64,000 nt of DNA from a bacterium (lineage in GTDB: Bacteria; Bacillota_A; Clostridia; Lachnospirales; Lachnospiraceae): contig SFQZ01000004.1 in assembly GCA_004562915.1 (NCBI GenBank), forward strand, positions 1 to 64,000, in the 5' to 3' direction. The notes below the pieces were generated by a model. It saw nothing but the letters and a program-made list of their open reading frames with translations. It was not told where the DNA came from and did not search any database. Positions within the stretch are counted from its first letter, which is position 1. Each line of letters starts with the position of its first letter. The position numbers and the translations under genes are program-made. This document shows, in pieces, positions 16,415 to 24,224 of the stretch.

Positions 16415-17206
16415 TTATAATTTTATAAAATATGATTTTTTATCACGAAAGACTGTATAATACCCAAATCCGCAGGATTTTAGTAACTCCGGCACTTGAT
16501 CAAAGCCATACCCCAGTACATCCGGCGTGTGTCCGTCCGATCCTATGGTGATTTTTTCTCCTCCAAGCTCACGATAACGGCGTATCACATCCGGATGAGG
16601 ATTTGTGAAAGAAAGCATCCGAAGCCCTGCCGTATTTACTTCGAGTGCAATATTTTTCTCAATCAGACACTTCAGGATCGCATCGATTTCACGAGAATAT
16701 TTCTCATACGAATATTCTTGATCTTTGTTTTTTCCATACCGTACTACATAGTCCAGATGACCCAGCGTTTGAATGGCGGGTGCATCCTCCAGGACTTCCA
16801 GCGTAGCCCGAAAATACTCCCGGTAGGCTTCTTCATCACCTACTCTGTCAAATATCTTTCCATAATAAGGATCTTCCCCATAGATCAAATGCATGGAACC
16901 GATCACAAAGTCAAACGGGTATTTGTCGATATATTGGTTCAGCCTGTCCTTCAGATGCTTTTGAAGACCCACCTCAACACCCAGACTGATATCGATTCTG
17001 TCTTTATAAGTTTCTTTTAACTCAAGAACCTTGCTTACGTATCGGTCCGTATCCAGCTGAAATTCACCTCCCGGATAATCCATATCCATATGATCCGTAA
17101 TACAGATATGTTCCATCCCCAGACGGATAGCCTGTTCCACCTGTTCTTCCATCCTGGTGTCACTGTCAGTCGAAAAATTTGTATGCATATGACAGTCAGC
17201 GATCAT
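16415..17206 (-). CDS. PHP-domain phosphatase, HisJ-like histidinol-phosphatase family (263 aa)
   Basis: A polymerase-and-histidinol-phosphatase (PHP) domain hydrolase. The metal-binding motif DCHMHTNFSTDS is at residues 4-15, ITDHMDMDYP supplies the second His pair, SLGVEVGLQ a Glu ligand, IGSMHLIYG and TLGHLDYVVRYGK further His residues, and ITIGSDGHTP the final Asp-His pair. Length and motif order match HisJ-type histidinol-phosphate phosphatases. The nearby genes are not histidine genes, so another phosphoester substrate is possible. The ATG at 17206 has AGGAGG eight bases upstream; the longer frame to 17239 lacks one. It lies downstream of the nifU terminator and may depend on read-through. 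Confidence 0.85.
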   Translation of the reverse strand: MIADCHMHTNFSTDSDTRMEEQVEQAIRLGMEHICITDHMDMDYPGGEFQLDTDRYVSKVLELKETYKDRIDISLGVEVGLQKHLKDRLNQYIDKYPFDFVIGSMHLIYGEDPYYGKIFDRVGDEEAYREYFRATLEVLEDAPAIQTLGHLDYVVRYGKNKDQEYSYEKYSREIDAILKCLIEKNIALEVNTAGLRMLSFTNPHPDVIRRYRELGGEKITIGSDGHTPDVLGYGFDQVPELLKSCGFGYYTVFRDKKSYFIKL

Positions 17207-17237
17207 GTCTTTTTCCTCCTCTGTCTTTCCTTTTCCC

Positions 17238-17275
17238 AAAAACAGGCTGTCATTATTTTCATAACTGACAGCCTG
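17238..17275 (-). terminator. Intrinsic terminator after nifU
   Basis: On the minus strand a perfect 10-base stem CAGGCTGTCA/TGACAGCCTG (17275-17266 with 17252-17243), 13-base loop, followed by TTTTTGGG. It lies directly after the nifU stop and closes the iscR-nifS-nifU transcript. Confidence 0.88.
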
Positions 17276-17281
17276 ATCTGA

Positions 17282-17725
17282 TTAATATTCTTCCTTTTCG
17301 TCCTCTTCTCCCTCATGGATATCGGATTTTGGTTTGGACAATCCTTCGATCTTAATTCCTTTTTTCTCTGCATAATCCCAGAGTGCTGCATGGATTGCTT
17401 CCTCAGCAAGCAGAGAGCAGTGTACTTTTACCGGCGGCAGTCCGTCCAGAGCTTCCATAACTGCTTTGTTGGTAACCTGAAGTGCTTCCTGAATGGTTTT
17501 TCCTTTTACCAGTTCAGTAGCCATACTGCTGGTAGCAACTGCTGCACCACAGCCGAATGTTTTGAACTTACAGTCTCTGATGATTCCATCATCATCTACA
17601 TCAAGATACATTCTCATGATATCGCCGCATTTTGCATTTCCAACGGTTCCTACACCGCTTGCATTTTCAATTTCTCCTACATTTCTTGGATTCTGGAAAT
17701 GATCCATTACCTTTTCACTGTACAT
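17282..17725 (-). CDS. nifU: Iron-sulfur cluster scaffold protein NifU/IscU type (147 aa)
   Basis: Scaffold on which Fe-S clusters are assembled with sulfur from the adjacent cysteine desulfurase. It contains the three conserved cysteines of the U-type scaffold: Cys33 in GNAKCGD, Cys59 in FGCGAA and Cys103 in VHCSLLAEEA. YSEKVMDHFQNPRNVG at the N-terminus is the family signature. The C-terminal tail is acidic. The start at 17725 is preceded by GGAGG at eight bases; the frame extends to an ATG at 17740 which would overlap that site. The gene follows nifS by about 50 bases and ends in a strong terminator. Confidence 0.95.
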   Translation of the reverse strand: MYSEKVMDHFQNPRNVGEIENASGVGTVGNAKCGDIMRMYLDVDDDGIIRDCKFKTFGCGAAVATSSMATELVKGKTIQEALQVTNKAVMEALDGLPPVKVHCSLLAEEAIHAALWDYAEKKGIKIEGLSKPKSDIHEGEEDEKEEY

Positions 17726-17775
17726 TGTATTTTCCTCCATATCCTATCAAAAATACTGACTGTTGCTTTTCACTT

Positions 17776-18960
17776 TTATTTGTTCTGCTTCTTTATAAAA
17801 TCTTCGTAGAGCGGAGACATACTTCTGAGTCTTGCTACGATTTCTTTAATCTTTTCTACTACAAAATCCACATCTTCTTTGGTAGTTTCTTCACTGATCG
17901 TCATACGAAGAGATCCATGTGCGATCTCATGAGGCAGACCGATCGCCAGAAGTACATGGGAAGGATCCAGAGAACCTGAGGTACATGCAGAACCACTGGA
18001 TGCACAGATTCCTTCCATATCAAGCATGATCAGCAGGGACTCACCCTCTACAAACCGGAAGCTGAAGTTTACATTATTCGGAAGACGAAGTGTCCGATGT
18101 CCGTTCAATCTGCAGTAAGGAATCTCTGCTTCAATCTTCTGAATCAGATAATCTCTCACCTCACGTTCTTTTGCTGTGCGTTCTTCCATAGTTCTTGCCG
18201 CACGTTCAGCTGCCACACCGTATCCAACGATGCCCGGAACATTTTCTGTACCGGCTCTTCTCTTTCTCTCCTGTGCGCCGCCGTGGATCAGAGAACGGAT
18301 CTTGACACCCTTGCGGATATACAGGAAACCGATTCCCTTTGGTCCGTTGATCTTATGAGCACTGGAACTGAGCATATCAATATTGCACTCATCTACATTG
18401 ATCGGCAGCTGTCCAAAAGCCTGAACAGCATCTGTATGGAACAGTATTCCATGTTCTTTTGCAATCATACCAATCTCTTTGATTGGCTGGATTGAACCGA
18501 TTTCATTGTTTGCTGTCATAACGGAGATCAGGATCGTCTCCGGAGTGATTGCTTTTTCCAGATCTTCCAGACGGATGATACCATTTTCATCCACATCCAG
18601 ATAGGTCACTTTCGCGCCCTGTTTTTCCAGCCACTCGCAGGTATGCAGAATCGCATGATGTTCAATCTTTGTCGTAATAATGTGATTTCCTTTGTCTTTA
18701 TATGCTTCAAATGTAGCTTTCAGTGCCCAGTTGTCTGCTTCTGAACCACCTGCAGTGAAGTAGATTTCGTTTGTCTTGGCTCCGAGCACATTTGCGATTT
18801 TTTCTCTTCCTTCATTGATCGCTTTTTTGCTTTCTCCCGCCAGTTCATAGATACTGGAAGGATTTCCGTAATATTCCGTAAAATACGGAAGCATCGCTTC
18901 CACTACCTCCGGTGCAGTCTTGGTTGTAGCCGCATTATCCAGATATATTAATTTTTTCAT
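17776..18960 (-). CDS. nifS: Cysteine desulfurase NifS/IscS type (394 aa)
   Basis: Pyridoxal-phosphate enzyme that takes sulfur from L-cysteine for Fe-S cluster assembly. The N-terminus IYLDNAATTKTAPEV is typical, Lys203 in SSAHKINGPKG binds PLP, HTDAVQAFGQ supplies the cofactor Asp and Gln, and Cys326 in SSGSACTSG is the persulfide-forming residue. The extended active-site loop marks it as group I (NifS/IscS). The order iscR-nifS-nifU is the standard clostridial Fe-S unit. The start is 14 bases after iscR, with AGGAGG-type sequence upstream. Confidence 0.96.
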   Translation of the reverse strand: MKKLIYLDNAATTKTAPEVVEAMLPYFTEYYGNPSSIYELAGESKKAINEGREKIANVLGAKTNEIYFTAGGSEADNWALKATFEAYKDKGNHIITTKIEHHAILHTCEWLEKQGAKVTYLDVDENGIIRLEDLEKAITPETILISVMTANNEIGSIQPIKEIGMIAKEHGILFHTDAVQAFGQLPINVDECNIDMLSSSAHKINGPKGIGFLYIRKGVKIRSLIHGGAQERKRRAGTENVPGIVGYGVAAERAARTMEERTAKEREVRDYLIQKIEAEIPYCRLNGHRTLRLPNNVNFSFRFVEGESLLIMLDMEGICASSGSACTSGSLDPSHVLLAIGLPHEIAHGSLRMTISEETTKEDVDFVVEKIKEIVARLRSMSPLYEDFIKKQNK

Positions 18961-18974
18961 GATTTTATAGCCTC

Positions 18975-19433
18975 CTATCCTTTACAGCCTGTCGGCTGGG
19001 TCTGTCCTTTTTCTTTTAACTTTCTGCTTTCTTCTACCAATTGATTCAGATACATGGTATCTACTGCATGCGTGATACTCTCATTGATCCGCTGCCAGAC
19101 ATATCTTGTCACGCACAGATCCGCATTCTCACAGCCCCCGTCACCTTCATGGGCACTGCAGGTCACCGCACGCAAATCGCCTTCCAACGCCCGGAGGATA
19201 TCCCCCACAGATATTCCTATGGCCGGTTTGGCCAACTGATAGCCGCCGGATGCTCCCCTGATACTTGTCACAAGACCTGCCTTTTTCAGACTGGCCATCA
19301 ACTGTTCCAGATATCGCTCCGACATGTTTTGTCTGACCGCTATGCTCTGAATCGATACAGGTTCCTGCTCACTGTATAATGCAAGGTCGATCATAGCCCT
19401 CAGACCATATCTTCCTTTTGTTGATAACTTCAT
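18975..19433 (-). CDS. iscR: Rrf2-family regulator, IscR-like (152 aa)
   Basis: An Fe-S-sensing transcription regulator. The N-terminal winged helix is recognisable (STKGRYGLRAMIDLALY and the recognition helix in MSERYLEQLMASLKKAGLV, then RGASGGYQLAK in the wing). Three cysteines at 92, 101 and 107 (TCSAHEGDGGCENADLC) match the cluster-binding loop. It is the first gene of the nifS-nifU unit. Just downstream of its promoter lies an inverted repeat well suited as its own operator, so feedback control of Fe-S assembly is likely. GGGAGGAAAA precedes the start. Confidence 0.94.
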   Translation of the reverse strand: MKLSTKGRYGLRAMIDLALYSEQEPVSIQSIAVRQNMSERYLEQLMASLKKAGLVTSIRGASGGYQLAKPAIGISVGDILRALEGDLRAVTCSAHEGDGGCENADLCVTRYVWQRINESITHAVDTMYLNQLVEESRKLKEKGQTQPTGCKG

Positions 19434-19453
19434 TTTTCCTCCCTTCTGGAAGT

Positions 19454-19510
19454 TCGGATTTTATCCGCCATCGAAATCCGACAAAACGCCTCACCGGCAC
19501 CTTTTGCCGG
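19454..19510 (-). promoter_or_regulatory. Hairpins in the iscR 5' untranslated region
   Basis: Two inverted repeats occur in the leader: TCGGATTT/AAATCCGA (19454-19461 with 19474-19481) and CCGGCA/TGCCGG (19494-19499 with 19505-19510). They are too far from any T-run to be terminators and may shape the leader RNA; no known riboswitch was recognised. Confidence 0.35.
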
Positions 19511-19526
19511 ATACTGTCGTTTCAAT

Positions 19527-19547
19527 ATCCTAGTGTTTTACTGGGAT
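19527..19547. promoter_or_regulatory. Probable IscR operator
   Basis: The near-palindrome ATCCTAGT-5-ACTGGGAT has 7 of 8 arm positions symmetrical. It begins about 11 bases downstream of the iscR -10 element, so a bound protein would block transcription at its start. Dyads of this size and AT-rich centre are typical of Rrf2-family proteins. Confidence 0.6.
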
Positions 19548-19557
19548 TTCACTTGGT

Positions 19558-19586
19558 AGCATATCACCCTTCTTGTGTTCTGTCAA
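19558..19586 (-). promoter_or_regulatory. iscR-nifS-nifU promoter
   Basis: On the minus strand a perfect TTGACA (19586-19581), 17 bases, TATGCT (19563-19558). It lies about 125 bases upstream of iscR and immediately before the dyad described as operator. Confidence 0.8.
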
Positions 19587-19631
19587 GCCTGTCTTTTACA
19601 TATATTAACAAAAAAGAACCGGAGGCCGTCT

Positions 19632-21167
19632 ATGTCCAAACCCTCCAGACATCCTCTCATAACAGGTGCGGCGATTCTGACAATGGCCGGTATCATCACC
19701 CGTTTCATCGGCTTCTTCTATAAAATATTCCTTTCACACACAATCGGTGCAGAAGGTCTGGGAATCTATCAGCTTGTTTTTCCTGTATATTCTTTATGTT
19801 TTGCCCTTGTAGTATCAGGGATCCAGACCGGTATCTCCCGCTGCTGTGCTGCTGCTTTTGCGGAAAAAAATCCGCCGAAATCACGTGCCTATTTTTTATC
19901 CGGTCTGATTTTTTCGCTTGGTCTTTCCTGCATCACCGCGTTTCTGCTTTATCAGTATGCGGGACCGATCAGTACTTTTCTGCTCAGTGAAAAACGCTGC
20001 GAACCTCTGCTGCGTCTGATTTCATTCAGTATTCCACTGGGTACCCTACATACCTGCATCAGTGCCTGGTATTTTTCCAGAAACCGCACCGGCATTCCTG
20101 CATTTTCTCAATTGCTTGAGCAGCTGGTCCGGGTGATTTCTTCCTATATACTATATCTTATTTTTCTGGAAAAAAGGTGGGAACCTTCTCCGATCCTGGC
20201 CGCAGCAGGTATATTGGCAGGAGAAATGTCATCTGCTTTGTTTTCCGCCATCTGTATCTTATTTCATTTTCAGGATAAAGAATATAACAATTCTCCTCAA
20301 TACTCACTGATAATATGTGGAAAGGAGCTGGTATGCCTTTCGCTTCCCCTTACCGCCAATCGACTGCTCCTTACGATTTTGCAAAGTACGGAATCTATTT
20401 TGATCCCCGGCAAGCTGGAGCACTCCGGTCTTACCGCTTCTCAGTCGCTGAGTATCTACGGAATCCTCACCGGAATGGCTCTTCCTTTTATTCTTTTTCC
20501 ATCCGCGATCACCAATTCCGTATCAACGGTTCTTCTTCCCGTCATCTCCGGGGAACAGGCACTGGGTAATGACAAAAAAATACAGGAAGCCACAGAAAAT
20601 ACGATCAAATACTGTCTTCTTCTGGGTATCTTTGCCACAGGTATTTTTTTCTTCTTTGGAAAATCTCTGGGAACTCTGGTCTATGGCAATGAAGATGCAG
20701 GAACATTTATCCGCACGCTGTCGTTCCTGTGCCCCTTCCTGTATCTCACCGGTACACTCTCAAGTATCCTGAATGGCCTGGGACATACCGGTCTGTGCTT
20801 CCTCCAAAATGCCATAGGACTCGCCATTCGCATCCTGTTCGTGATGATATGCATTCCCCGATACGGAATCACCGGATACCTTTGGGGGATTCTGATCAGC
20901 CAGCTGGTGATCACTACCCTCAATCTTTACTTCGTTCACAGCAAAGTGAATTTTTCCTTAGATCCCTTCTCATGGATCATCGTGCCGGCTGCTTCCCTTA
21001 TCATAAGCTGTGCTGCCGCAACTGCATTGTTCCGTATCCTGAGTCACTTAACATCCATTCCGGGACTCATCACACTACTTGGGGCTATGGTTGTATGTGC
21101 CGTGGTTTATATGGGGTGTCTGGTGATAACAGGATTATGCAAATTTCGTTTTATCGAGAAACTTTAA
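19632..21167 (+). CDS. SpoVB-like polysaccharide/lipid II flippase (511 aa)
   Basis: A multidrug/oligosaccharidyl-lipid/polysaccharide (MOP) superfamily exporter of the SpoVB/MurJ-like group. It opens TGAAILTMAGIITRFIGFFYKIFLSHTIG, the conserved first helix and Arg-Phe-x-Gly-Phe-x-Tyr motif of SpoVB homologs, and shows about 13-14 hydrophobic helices. Length matches. The ATG at 19632 has CCGGAGG at eight bases; the frame runs further upstream (19575) but without support. It most likely flips undecaprenyl-linked precursors for cortex or cell-wall peptidoglycan. It stands alone, diverging from iscR and converging on the DAHP synthase gene with a shared terminator. It is not beside the EPS genes, so the EPS flippase may be elsewhere. 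Confidence 0.85.
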   Translation: MSKPSRHPLITGAAILTMAGIITRFIGFFYKIFLSHTIGAEGLGIYQLVFPVYSLCFALVVSGIQTGISRCCAAAFAEKNPPKSRAYFLSGLIFSLGLSCITAFLLYQYAGPISTFLLSEKRCEPLLRLISFSIPLGTLHTCISAWYFSRNRTGIPAFSQLLEQLVRVISSYILYLIFLEKRWEPSPILAAAGILAGEMSSALFSAICILFHFQDKEYNNSPQYSLIICGKELVCLSLPLTANRLLLTILQSTESILIPGKLEHSGLTASQSLSIYGILTGMALPFILFPSAITNSVSTVLLPVISGEQALGNDKKIQEATENTIKYCLLLGIFATGIFFFFGKSLGTLVYGNEDAGTFIRTLSFLCPFLYLTGTLSSILNGLGHTGLCFLQNAIGLAIRILFVMICIPRYGITGYLWGILISQLVITTLNLYFVHSKVNFSLDPFSWIIVPAASLIISCAAATALFRILSHLTSIPGLITLLGAMVVCAVVYMGCLVITGLCKFRFIEKL

Positions 21168-21217
21168 AATTCTGGCAGCTATCTGCTGATTCAAAAAGAG
21201 AAATGATAGAACAATAA

Positions 21218-21240
21218 GACCACTGGTTCGTCCAGTGGTC
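21218..21240. terminator. Bidirectional terminator between spoVB-like gene and aroF
   Basis: A perfect 9-base stem GACCACTGG/CCAGTGGTC with loop TTCGT lies between the two convergent genes. T-rich sequence follows on either strand (TCTATTTATC on plus, TTATTGTTCT on minus). Confidence 0.7.
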
Positions 21241-21248
21241 TCTATTTA

Positions 21249-22283
21249 TCAACACATTTCTGCAATTGTATGGATCAGCCGTTCGGAATCTTCCCATCCG
21301 AGGCATGGATCCGTGATGGATTTTCCATATACATGATCTGCACATCCGATTTTCTGGTTACCTTCTACCAGGTAGCTTTCAATCATCACACCCTTTACCA
21401 GATTATGAATATCATCTGATACGCTGCGGCTGTGAAGAACTTCTTTTACGATACGGATCTGTTCTTTAAACTGTTTATTGGAGTTAGAATGGTTGGCATC
21501 CACGATAACAGCCGGATTTTTCAGATCTCTTTCGTTATATTTTTCCAGGAGAAGCTGAAGATCTTCGTAGTGATAGTTCGGAATGGCATTGCCATGTTTG
21601 TTGACAGCACCGCGAAGGATCGCATGTGTCAGCGGATTGCCGGTGGTCTCAGCTTCCCAGTTACGGTAAATGAAATTCTGCTTCATCTGAGCTGCCACAA
21701 TGGAATTCAGCATTACCGACAAGTCCCCGCTTGTAGGATTCTTCATACCGGCAGGAACATCCATACCACTTGCTACCAGACGATGCTGCTGATTCTCTAC
21801 GGAACGGGCACCGATCGCCACATACGAAAGTATATCATCCAGATATCTCCATGTCTCCGGATAGAGCATCTCATCAGCTGCGGTCAGACCGGACTCTTCT
21901 ATGGCACGCATATGCATCTTACGTACGCCGATCAGACCATGAAGCAGATCCGGCTTCTTCTCCGGATCCGGCTGATGCAGGATACCTTTATAACCTTCAC
22001 CGGTTGTTCGCGGTTTGTTTGTATAGATTCTGGGAATAATGATCAGCCTGTCGGCAACTTCTTCCTGTACACGGGAAAGACGGTTGATATACTCACAGAC
22101 AGCTTCTTCATTATCAGCGGAACAAGGTCCGATGATCACAAGAAATTTATCGGATTCACCGGTAAAAACTTTACGGATCATCTCATCTCTTTCACGCTTT
22201 ATTTTTTCAATCTTCTGAGTTACGGGATAATCCGCTTTGATCTCAGTAGGGGTTGGTAATCTTTTTAATAATTCAATACTCAT
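21249..22283 (-). CDS. aroF: 3-deoxy-7-phosphoheptulonate (DAHP) synthase, class I (344 aa)
   Basis: First enzyme of the shikimate pathway, condensing phosphoenolpyruvate and erythrose 4-phosphate. Class I alpha hallmarks are IGPCSADNEEA, PRIYTNKPRTTGEGYKG (PEP-binding Lys/Pro-Arg-Thr-Thr), GARSVENQQHR, GMKNPTSGDL and VDANHSNSNKQ (metal His), ending near IGCADHVYGKSITDPCLGW. Length matches the AroF/G/H type. The pathway isozyme letter is conventional; feedback specificity (Phe, Tyr or Trp) cannot be read safely. GAGGAG precedes the start. A weak promoter (TTGTGT, 17 bases, TAATAT) can be seen in the 70-base gap after xerD. Confidence 0.93.
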   Translation of the reverse strand: MSIELLKRLPTPTEIKADYPVTQKIEKIKRERDEMIRKVFTGESDKFLVIIGPCSADNEEAVCEYINRLSRVQEEVADRLIIIPRIYTNKPRTTGEGYKGILHQPDPEKKPDLLHGLIGVRKMHMRAIEESGLTAADEMLYPETWRYLDDILSYVAIGARSVENQQHRLVASGMDVPAGMKNPTSGDLSVMLNSIVAAQMKQNFIYRNWEAETTGNPLTHAILRGAVNKHGNAIPNYHYEDLQLLLEKYNERDLKNPAVIVDANHSNSNKQFKEQIRIVKEVLHSRSVSDDIHNLVKGVMIESYLVEGNQKIGCADHVYGKSITDPCLGWEDSERLIHTIAEMC

Positions 22284-22353
22284 TATATTCTCCTCATTTG
22301 ATTATTCTCTGCTTCGTATATTAGCTCTATAAAGTGAAAAACACAAGTATATT

Positions 22354-23241
22354 TTAACTTCTGGGATGTGCTTTTGCGTATACATCCCTGATTTTATGTA
22401 CATTCATATTCACATACATCTGTGTCGTGGAGATATCGGAATGTCCCATCATCTCCTGCACACTCTTCAGATCTGCGCCATTTTGTACAAGATGTGCCGC
22501 AAAGGAATGGCGAAGGGTATGGGGTGTAATATCTTTTTCAATTCCTGCTGATCTGGCATATGCTTTCAGCACTTTCCAGAATCCCTGACGACTCATAGGT
22601 TTGCCGGAACAGTTTGTAAAAAGTATCTGACACTTCTCATCTTTCAGGAAGCTCTCACGAGCTCCGTTCAGATAAGCCACCAGTGCCTTTTTTGCCGTAT
22701 TGCCAAATGGGATGATTCGTTCTTTTTCTGAGTCATGGCAATTGATATATCCCATCGGCAGATTCATATCTGTGATCTTTAGACTGATCAGCTCGCTGAC
22801 ACGAATCCCGGTGGCATATAAAAGTTCCAACATTGCCTTATCTCTGATCCCTTTCGGTGTTCTTGAGGAGGGCTGGCTTAATAGAAGATCCACCTCTTTG
22901 ACAGTCAGGATTTCCGGCATCTTCTTTTCCACTTTCGGTGGTTTCAGACCTTCAGAGGGATCAGACAAAATCTGATGCTCTTTGTAGAGAAACTGGAAAA
23001 ATGCCCGCATGGAAGCAACACTTCTGGAAACAGTGGACGGAGAAAACTGATTTCTTTCCAGATAAAGCATGTAAGAATTCAGGCTTGTCTCCGTAATACG
23101 TGACACATCATATATATGCTGTTCTGTTTCAAAATAATGCGCCATTTTTTTGAGATCACGCTCATAGGATACCTCAGTATTTCCTGACGTCTTTTTTGTA
23201 TTATGTAAATAAGATATAAAATTTTGTATTGCGCTTTCCAT
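22354..23241 (-). CDS. xerD: Tyrosine recombinase XerD-like (295 aa)
   Basis: Site-specific recombinase resolving chromosome dimers at dif with XerC. The N-terminal SAM-like domain (ESAIQNFISYLHNTKK...) is followed by the catalytic domain with Arg in ATGIRVSELISL, Lys in SEKERIIPFG, His-x-x-Arg in HTLRHSFAAHL, His in MMGHSDISTTQMY and the nucleophilic Tyr in that last motif. Length matches XerD. I use the ATG at 23241 rather than a GTG six codons upstream. In Bacillus and many Clostridia spoIIM lies next to xerD, as here. Its leader contains a promoter and an intrinsic terminator, suggesting attenuation. Confidence 0.9.
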   Translation of the reverse strand: MESAIQNFISYLHNTKKTSGNTEVSYERDLKKMAHYFETEQHIYDVSRITETSLNSYMLYLERNQFSPSTVSRSVASMRAFFQFLYKEHQILSDPSEGLKPPKVEKKMPEILTVKEVDLLLSQPSSRTPKGIRDKAMLELLYATGIRVSELISLKITDMNLPMGYINCHDSEKERIIPFGNTAKKALVAYLNGARESFLKDEKCQILFTNCSGKPMSRQGFWKVLKAYARSAGIEKDITPHTLRHSFAAHLVQNGADLKSVQEMMGHSDISTTQMYVNMNVHKIRDVYAKAHPRS

Positions 23242-23280
23242 ACTGAATCCCGACCTCACTGCTCTTATGTTTCTTCTTCA

Positions 23281-23310
23281 AAAAATAAACTGCCGAACCT
23301 CTTCGACAGC
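23281..23310 (-). terminator. Intrinsic terminator in the xerD leader, with alternative pairing
   Basis: On the minus strand the stem CTGTCGAA/TTCGGCAG (loop GAGG, 23310-23291) is followed by TTTATTTTTT. An upstream segment AAATAAACTGC (23362-23352) is perfectly complementary to GCAGTTTATTT (23294-23284), which is the 3' arm end plus the T-run, so a competing antiterminator pairing is possible. Confidence 0.7.
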
Positions 23311-23454
23311 CCATAAATCCGCCTTTAAATCCGATATACATTCCATTATAAGCAGTTTATTTCAGAAAATCAAATGCTATTTTTCAGCTTTTTCCCCTCT
23401 CAAATTTTATTAAAATAAAAATCACTAAATATCGACGTTTACATATTTATGTCT

Positions 23455-23483
23455 ACCATATCTTGTAATTATAAATTTGTAAA
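23455..23483 (-). promoter_or_regulatory. Possible xerD promoter
   Basis: On the minus strand TTTACA (23483-23478), 17 bases, TATGGT (23460-23455), directly after the spoIIM stop and about 95 bases before the leader antiterminator segment. Confidence 0.45.
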
Positions 23484-23496
23484 TTTTTTGTAAACA

Positions 23497-24075
23497 TCAG
23501 GAAAGGATTTTGGATAATAGACCTGGATTCACAAAGCATTCCAAAAGAACCCCCAGAAAACATCCCAGTCCGCTGATCAATACAAATCTCAGATATTTCT
23601 TTATGACCGCTGCCGGTTTTCTCCATATTTTTCCATCGATCTGATAAATCCCTGTCAGCAGGTACAAAAGAGATGGTGCCAGCAGGAATGCCTGTGGAAA
23701 ATTTGCCGCTGCAAAGATGCCAAATCCCTTTACACCATACTGAAGTACTGTCATGCTTCCCACTGCTCCTGCCAGAAATCCCATGCCTGTAATCCCGCAG
23801 ACTGCGACGGGTCTTGCCAGTGATGTCATCCCCCCCAAAGCAAATACCAGAAAGCTTTTGAAACGTTCTCCCAGAAGATAACATAAGTATTCCTTTTCGG
23901 ATATTTCTCTGTTTTTCAATTGTTCTATTACATAAACTCCAAGTATCTGTGCTTCACTGCCTCTGTACGGATATGCTATATTGGCAAAAATCGCTCCAAA
24001 CGCAATTCCCAAAAGGAAAAGCCCGATCAGCAGCCATATAACCACAGACAACTCTCTGTTCCAGAACTTACTCAT
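23497..24075 (-). CDS. spoIIM: Stage II sporulation protein M (192 aa)
   Basis: Membrane protein of the DMP machinery that drives engulfment during sporulation. It has about five hydrophobic segments: one N-terminal (VVIWLLIGLFLLGIAFGAI), a central cluster, and a C-terminal one ending GVLLECFVNPGLL, where the Glu and the VNP turn are the recurrent SpoIIM signature. Length matches. The ATG at 24075 is preceded by AGGAGG at five bases; the frame extends to 24102 without a better site. The neighbour xerD supports the assignment because the pair is conserved across endospore formers. It also says the organism carries sporulation genes. Confidence 0.85.
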   Translation of the reverse strand: MSKFWNRELSVVIWLLIGLFLLGIAFGAIFANIAYPYRGSEAQILGVYVIEQLKNREISEKEYLCYLLGERFKSFLVFALGGMTSLARPVAVCGITGMGFLAGAVGSMTVLQYGVKGFGIFAAANFPQAFLLAPSLLYLLTGIYQIDGKIWRKPAAVIKKYLRFVLISGLGCFLGVLLECFVNPGLLSKILS

Positions 24076-24224
24076 AATCTCCTCCTTTCTGTTGCTGCCC
24101 AATCTTATCTTACATTTTATGATTTTCTGCTTTATTCCATTACTTTTCTTTATGATTTCTGTTTTTTATGATAGACTGTAATCAAATACTTATCGAATGC
24201 ATCGATTTTCAGGAGGAATTTCTT

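Noticed and set aside
23288..23353. Possible 22-codon leader peptide through the xerD terminator
   Set aside because: No ribosome binding site and no run of regulatory codons (a single Trp only).
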